From: Streptomyces buecherae
GTDB lineage: Bacteria; Actinomycetota; Actinomycetes; Streptomycetales; Streptomycetaceae
Direction: 5' to 3'
DNA: 64,000 nt
Assembly (NCBI RefSeq): GCF_014295035.1
Contig: NZ_CP060404.1
Coordinates: 3,126,501 to 3,190,500 of the forward strand
The notes below the pieces were generated by a model. That model saw nothing but the letters and a program-made list of their open reading frames with translations, made no database searches and was not told where the DNA came from. This document shows, piece after piece, positions 59,803 through 64,000 of the stretch. Each line of letters starts with the position of its first letter. Within the stretch, counting starts at the first letter, position 1. The position numbers and the translations under genes are program-made.

Positions 59803-62800
59803 CCGAGGATGGTCGTGAGGAACTCGCCGGTCCAGGCGAGCAGTTCGCGGCCCACCACCGGCTTGCCGCCGATCTTGCCGGTCGTCGGCCGGGGCACCAG
59901 GACCTGTCGCGGCCCCGGCTTGAGCACCGCTCGCGGGTGCAGCCGCCCGAGCCGCAGCTCCTGCGACTCGCGCAGCTCCACCGGGCCGAAGCGGACCTGC
60001 GAGCCCTGGAGGGTGATGTCGCTGACGCCGCAGGCGCGGGCGAGCATCCGCAGGCCGGCGACGAGCAGCAGGTTCTCCACCGGCTCGGGCAGCGGCCCGT
60101 ACCGGTCGGTCAGCTCCTCGCGGACGGCGGCGATGTCCTCCTCGCTGTTGGCCGCGGCGATGGACCGGTACGCCTGGAGGCGCAGTCGCTCGCCGGGCGC
60201 GTAGTCGTGCGGGACGTGCGCGTCCACCGGGAGTTCGATCTTGACCTCGATCGGCGGCTCCTCCTCGGCGCCGCCCTCCAGCGAGGTCCGGTAGTCCGCG
60301 ACGGCCTCGCCGACCATGCGGACGTACAGGTCGAAGCCGACGCCCGCGATGTGTCCGGACTGCTCGCCGCCGAGCAGGTTGCCCGCGCCGCGGATCTCCA
60401 GGTCCTTCATCGCCACGTACATGCCCGCGCCCATCTCGGTGTGCTGGGCGATGGTCGCCAGGCGTTCGTGGGCGGTCTCGGTCAGCGGCTTCTCCGGCGG
60501 GTACAGGAAGTAGGCGTACCCGCGCTCGCGGCCCCGACCGACCCGGCCGCGGAGCTGGTGCAACTGGGAGAGGCCGAAGTTGTCGCCGCGCTCGACGATC
60601 AGGGTGTTGGCGTTGGAGATGTCGATGCCCGACTCGACGATGGTGGTGGAGACCAGCACGTCGAACTTCTTCTCCCAGAAGTCCACCACCACCTGCTCCA
60701 GGGCGCTCTCGCCCATCTGCCCGTGCGCCGTGGCGATGCGCGCCTCGGGCACGATCTCGCGCAGCTTGGCGGCGGCCCGGTCGATGGACTCGACGCGGTT
60801 GTGGATGTAGAAGACCTGCCCCTCGCGCAGCAGTTCGCGCCGGATGGCCGCGCCGATCTGCCGTTCCTCGTACGGGCCGACGAAGGTCAGCACCGGGTGC
60901 CGCTCCTCCGGCGGGGTGGTGATCGTGGACATCTCGCGGATGCCGGTGACGGCCATCTCCAGGGTGCGCGGGATGGGCGTGGCCGACATGGTCAGCACGT
61001 CGACGTTGGCGCGCAACTTCTTGAGCTGCTCCTTGTGCTCGACGCCGAACCGCTGCTCCTCGTCCACGATGACCAGGCCCAGGTCCTTGAACCTGGTCTC
61101 GGACGAGAACAGCCGGTGGGTGCCGATGACGATGTCCACCGAGCCGTCCCGCAACCCCTCCAGGACGGCCTTGGCCTCGGTGTCCGTCTGGAACCGGGAC
61201 AGCGCCTTGACCACGACGGGGAACTGCCCGTACCGCTCGCTGAAGGTGCCGAAGTGCTGCTGCACCAGCAGCGTGGTGGGCACCAGGACGGCGACCTGCT
61301 TGCCGTCCTGCACGGCCTTGAACGCGGCCCGCACCGCGATCTCCGTCTTGCCGTAGCCGACGTCGCCGCAGATCAGCCGGTCCATCGGGACCGACTTCTC
61401 CATGTCCTCCTTGACCTCGGCGATGGTGGTGAGCTGGTCGGGCGTCTCCGCGTACGGGAACGCGTCCTCCAGCTCGCGCTGCCAGGGGGTGTCCGGGCCG
61501 AAGGTGTGGCCGGGGGCCGCCATCCGGGCCGAGTAGAGCTTGATCAGGTCGGCGGCGATCTCCTTGACCGCCTTCTTGGCCCGCGCCTTGGTCTTGGTCC
61601 AGTCGGCGCCGCCGAGCCGGTGCAGGGTCGGGGCCTCGCCGCCCACGTACTTGGTGACCTGCTCCAACTGGTCGGTCGGCACGAACAGCCGGTCGCCGGG
61701 CTGGCCGCGCTTGGCCGGCGCGTACTCGACCAGCAGGTACTCGCGGGTCGCGCCCTGCACGGTGCGCTGCACCATCTCGATGTAGCGGCCCACACCGTGC
61801 TGCTCGTGCACGATGTAGTCGCCGGCCTGGAGGGTGAGCGGGTCGATGGTCTTGCGGCGCCTGGCCGGCATCCGGGTGCCGTCCTTGCCGGCCGCCTTCT
61901 GGCCGGTCAGGTCGGTCTCGGTGAGCACCGCGAGCTTGAGGCCCGGGTCGATGAAGCCGCGCTCGACGGAGCCGCAGGACACGTGCACCAGCGAGGGAGA
62001 CAGCTCGGCGAGGTCCGGGTCGAGGCGGGCGGCGATGCCCTCGCCGCTGAGCACCTCGACGGTGCGCGAGGCGGGGCCGTGGCCCTCGGTGAGGTAGACC
62101 GTGCGCCAGCCGTCGGCGAGCCAGCCCTTGGTGTCGGCGAGCGCCCGGGCGATGTCGCCCCGGTACAGCTCGGGGGCGCGCATGCCCAGGGTCAGGGTGT
62201 CGCCGTCCGTCGGCCCGCCGGCCACGCCGGCCTCGTCGAGGCCGTCGCCGGCGGCGAACGGCGAGATCGACCACCACATCATGCCCAGTTCGCGGGCCCG
62301 GTCCCGGATGTCGGCGATGCCCCACAGCGAGGCCGCGCCCAGGTCGATGGGGGCCTCGCCGCCGCCGGCCGACGCGGCCCAGGACGCCGCCAGGAACTCC
62401 TGGCTGGTGGCCACCAGGTCGGCCGCCCGGGTCCGCACCCGCTCCGGGTCGCACACCACGCTCATCGCGCCCGCGGGCAACACGTCGAGCAGCAGCTCCA
62501 TCTCGTCCACCAGGACCGGGGCCAGCGATTCCATGCCCTCGACGGCGATGCCCTCGGCGATCTTGCCGAGCAGTTCGCCCAACTCCGGGTGGGACTCGGC
62601 CAGCTCGGCGGCGCGCCGCCGCACGTCGTCGGTGAGCAGCAGCTCACGGCAGGGCGGCGCCCAGAGCCCGTGCTCGGCCACTTCGAGCGAGCGCTGGTCG
62701 GCGACCTTGAAGTACCGGATCTCCTCGACCTCGTCCCCCCAGAACTCCACCCGCAGCGGGTGCTCCTCGGTGGGCGGGAAGACGTCCAGGATGCCGCCGC

Positions 62801-63365
62801 GCACGGCGAACTCGCCGCGCTTCTCGACCAGTTCGACACGGGCGTACGCGGCTGCCGCCAGGCCCTCCACGACCTCGCCCAGGTCGGCGCTCTGCCCGCC
62901 GCGCAGCGCCACCGGCTCCAGCTCGCCAAGGCCCTTGACCTGGGGTTGGAGCACGGCGCGGATGGGCGCGACGACCACGCTGACCGGGCCGGCGGTCGGG
63001 TCGTCGGCGCTCGGGTGGGTCAGCCGGCGCAGCACGGCGAGGCGGCGCCCGACGGTGTCCGAGCGCGGCGAGAGCCGCTCGTGCGGCAGCGTCTCCCACG
63101 ACGGGTACTCCACCACGCCGTGCTCTTGGCCCTCGGGCATCAGCGAGCGCAGCGCGGCGGCCAGGTCCTCGGCCTCGCGCCCGGTAGCGGTCACGGCCAG
63201 CACCGGCCGGCCGGCCCCGCGCGCCAGCGCCGCCACGGCCAGGGGCCGCGCCGCCGGCGGCCCCACGAGGTCGAGGTGCGTGCGGTGACCGTCCGTGGCC
63301 GCGCGCACCGCCTCGGCGAGCGCGGGGTCATGGACGACGGCATCGAGCAGACCGTGCAGGCTCAT
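59796..63365 (-). CDS. mfd: Transcription-repair coupling factor Mfd
   Basis: A 1189-residue SF2 translocase that displaces stalled RNA polymerase at DNA lesions and recruits UvrA. Order: UvrB-like N-terminal module (about 1-340; VVEYPSWETLPHERLSPRSD, RGGILDVFPPTEEHPLRVEF), RNA-polymerase-interacting domain (about 510-580; GDYIVHEQHGVGRYIEM), helicase motifs with Walker A CGDVGYGKTEIAVRAAF near 665, the DEEQ box VIVDEEQRFGVEHKEQL near 768 and SATPIPRTLEMA, then GRVGRGRERGYAYFLY, and the C-terminal UvrA-gating domain (PIEVKIELPVDAHVPHDY). ATG 63365 is used. Full length, all motifs intact. Confidence 0.97.
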   Translation of the reverse strand: MSLHGLLDAVVHDPALAEAVRAATDGHRTHLDLVGPPAARPLAVAALARGAGRPVLAVTATGREAEDLAAALRSLMPEGQEHGVVEYPSWETLPHERLSPRSDTVGRRLAVLRRLTHPSADDPTAGPVSVVVAPIRAVLQPQVKGLGELEPVALRGGQSADLGEVVEGLAAAAYARVELVEKRGEFAVRGGILDVFPPTEEHPLRVEFWGDEVEEIRYFKVADQRSLEVAEHGLWAPPCRELLLTDDVRRRAAELAESHPELGELLGKIAEGIAVEGMESLAPVLVDEMELLLDVLPAGAMSVVCDPERVRTRAADLVATSQEFLAASWAASAGGGEAPIDLGAASLWGIADIRDRARELGMMWWSISPFAAGDGLDEAGVAGGPTDGDTLTLGMRAPELYRGDIARALADTKGWLADGWRTVYLTEGHGPASRTVEVLSGEGIAARLDPDLAELSPSLVHVSCGSVERGFIDPGLKLAVLTETDLTGQKAAGKDGTRMPARRRKTIDPLTLQAGDYIVHEQHGVGRYIEMVQRTVQGATREYLLVEYAPAKRGQPGDRLFVPTDQLEQVTKYVGGEAPTLHRLGGADWTKTKARAKKAVKEIAADLIKLYSARMAAPGHTFGPDTPWQRELEDAFPYAETPDQLTTIAEVKEDMEKSVPMDRLICGDVGYGKTEIAVRAAFKAVQDGKQVAVLVPTTLLVQQHFGTFSERYGQFPVVVKALSRFQTDTEAKAVLEGLRDGSVDIVIGTHRLFSSETRFKDLGLVIVDEEQRFGVEHKEQLKKLRANVDVLTMSATPIPRTLEMAVTGIREMSTITTPPEERHPVLTFVGPYEERQIGAAIRRELLREGQVFYIHNRVESIDRAAAKLREIVPEARIATAHGQMGESALEQVVVDFWEKKFDVLVSTTIVESGIDISNANTLIVERGDNFGLSQLHQLRGRVGRGRERGYAYFLYPPEKPLTETAHERLATIAQHTEMGAGMYVAMKDLEIRGAGNLLGGEQSGHIAGVGFDLYVRMVGEAVADYRTSLEGGAEEEPPIEVKIELPVDAHVPHDYAPGERLRLQAYRSIAAANSEEDIAAVREELTDRYGPLPEPVENLLLVAGLRMLARACGVSDITLQGSQVRFGPVELRESQELRLGRLHPRAVLKPGPRQVLVPRPTTGKIGGKPVVGRELLAWTGEFLTTILGS

Positions 63366-63553
63366 GTAGGGCTTCCCGTCCCGGGGCTGGACAACGCGAA
63401 CGGCCCGGCACGGGCCTTGGCGGAGCCAAGACCGGGGGCCCACGGACGTGTCCGGGGGCCGGCGGCCGGGATGTCTTCAGGGTACGCCGGGGGTGTGACA
63501 GCGCCACGCGAGAGCCCTCCGAAGTCAACCCGCTGGGGGCTACGGTTTCCCGC

Positions 63554-63811
63554 ATGAGCGATCCGCTGCCCCCGCCCGAGGCCCGTGCGCGCCTCGGCTC
63601 CCGGGTCCGGCACGCCGCGCACGCCCGCGAGCGCACCGTCATCACGGATCGGGGCCAACCAGTCGCCGTCCTCGTCAGCGCGGCGGAACTGGCAGGGCTC
63701 GAAGACGCGCTCGCCCTGGCTCGGTACCGGCGGCAGCGCCAGGCGGCTGGCACCGCGCTCACCACCCCGCACGACGAGGTTCGCGCGCGCCTCGGCCTGG
63801 AACGTGGCTGA
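63554..63811 (+). CDS. Phd/YefM-family type II antitoxin
   Basis: 85 residues. The N-terminal Phd DNA-binding fold is ARLGSRVRHAAHARERTVITDRGQPVAVLVSAAELAGLE, with the hallmark RGQPVAVLVSAAEL near residue 34. The C-terminal helix would bind the toxin. The ATG start is preceded by TTTCCCGC and lacks a strong ribosome site. Such genes usually overlap a RelE- or Doc-type toxin gene. Here a GTG at 63804 overlaps by 8 nt, but that frame stops after 14 codons, so no intact toxin is present downstream. It is either an orphan regulator or the remains of a TA pair. Confidence 0.82.
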   Translation: MSDPLPPPEARARLGSRVRHAAHARERTVITDRGQPVAVLVSAAELAGLEDALALARYRRQRQAAGTALTTPHDEVRARLGLERG

Positions 63812-63898
63812 CGTACGGGACCGTCTGGGCACCCTGCGGGACGGGTGACCCGAGATCCGGGTGCCCGGCCGGCCCTCGTCACTCCCGGCCGACCCTCG

Positions 63899-64000
63899 TC
63901 ACTCCCGGGTGAGCCGCGCCCGCGCGGCGGCGGTGATCGCTCGGATCTCGTCCATGGCGGTACGCCATGCGGCGTCGTCCCGATCGAGCGACCGGGCGGC
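63899..64000 (-). CDS. 3' end of an unidentified gene running off the window
   Basis: Thirty-three codons and a TGA are visible on the minus strand: a charged, helical C terminus containing DDAAWRTAMDEIRAITAAAR and ending ARLTRE. Codon third positions are GC-rich as in genuine genes here. Just before it in plus orientation is a near-perfect 20-bp duplication (CCCTCGTCACTCCCGG, twice, 63873-63909) that includes the stop. The fragment is too short to identify. Confidence 0.4.
   Translation of the reverse strand, partial: AARSLDRDDAAWRTAMDEIRAITAAARARLTRE

Noticed and set aside
59937..63557. A 1206-codon plus-strand open frame opposite mfd
   Set aside because: Antisense shadow of mfd; no domain signature, and mfd matches its family along the full length.

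Overview
The window is about 64 kb of very GC-rich DNA with strongly biased third codon positions, frequent GTG starts and long GC-stem terminators. Together with the gene set (mycothiol S-conjugate amidase, GTP-type PEP carboxykinase, WYL, IclR, TetR, MarR and PucR-type regulators, small conserved actinobacterial proteins), this points to a Streptomyces or close relative. The block from pckG through the DUF255 protein, mca, the DUF4307 protein, greA, an ABC exporter, ilvA, metB and msrA looks like conserved streptomycete chromosomal core. No rRNA, tRNA, CRISPR array or prophage was seen. All assignments are from reading the sequence; no database search was run.

Layout. 0-4 kb: the 3' part of an M14 zinc carboxypeptidase, an alpha/beta hydrolase next to a WYL regulator, and a VOC protein. 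4-12.4 kb: a catabolic cluster of GntP permease, RidA, IclR regulator and 2-keto-3-deoxygluconate-type kinase (minus strand), divergent from a D-serine-dehydratase-like PLP enzyme and an N-acyl-D-amino-acid deacylase (plus strand). A pair of palindromes 21 bp apart lies in the divergent promoter. I infer that the cluster degrades N-acetyl-D-glucosaminate (oxidised chitin ends) or a related aldonate-type amino acid. 12.5-13.7 kb: a class I aminotransferase. 14-18.9 kb: a tight four-gene operon of a membrane-anchored binding-protein-like protein, a TelA-family protein, a lipoprotein joining a binding-protein region to a VWA domain, and a short membrane protein. It looks like an uncharacterised envelope system.

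19-28 kb: pckG, a TrhA/PAQR membrane protein, an MFS exporter with its TetR regulator, a medium-chain reductase and a DUF255 thioredoxin-fold protein. 28.1-38 kb: an accessory-looking segment with a broken Uma2 gene, an intact Uma2 gene, a 1642-residue DUF4011-helicase-nuclease-DUF3320 protein, and a divergent 1141-residue STAND ATPase with TPRs. This is the best candidate for a defence locus. 38-50.6 kb: core genes (mca, greA, ABC exporter, ilvA, a MarR regulator, a degenerate sigma-like protein with a small membrane partner, metB, msrA). 50.7-59.6 kb: an orphan IS21-like transposase with altered catalytic residues, a secreted Lys/Gly/Ala-rich repeat protein, a PucR-type regulator, a DUF4331 protein coupled to a prim-pol-like protein, and a GNAT acetyltransferase. 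59.8-64 kb: mfd, a Phd-type antitoxin without a visible toxin, and the 3' end of an unidentified gene.

Two window-wide themes stand out. Many genes carry in-frame low-complexity repeats inside or at the end of otherwise conserved folds. Several transporters and enzymes are preceded by clear dyads that name probable regulator sites.
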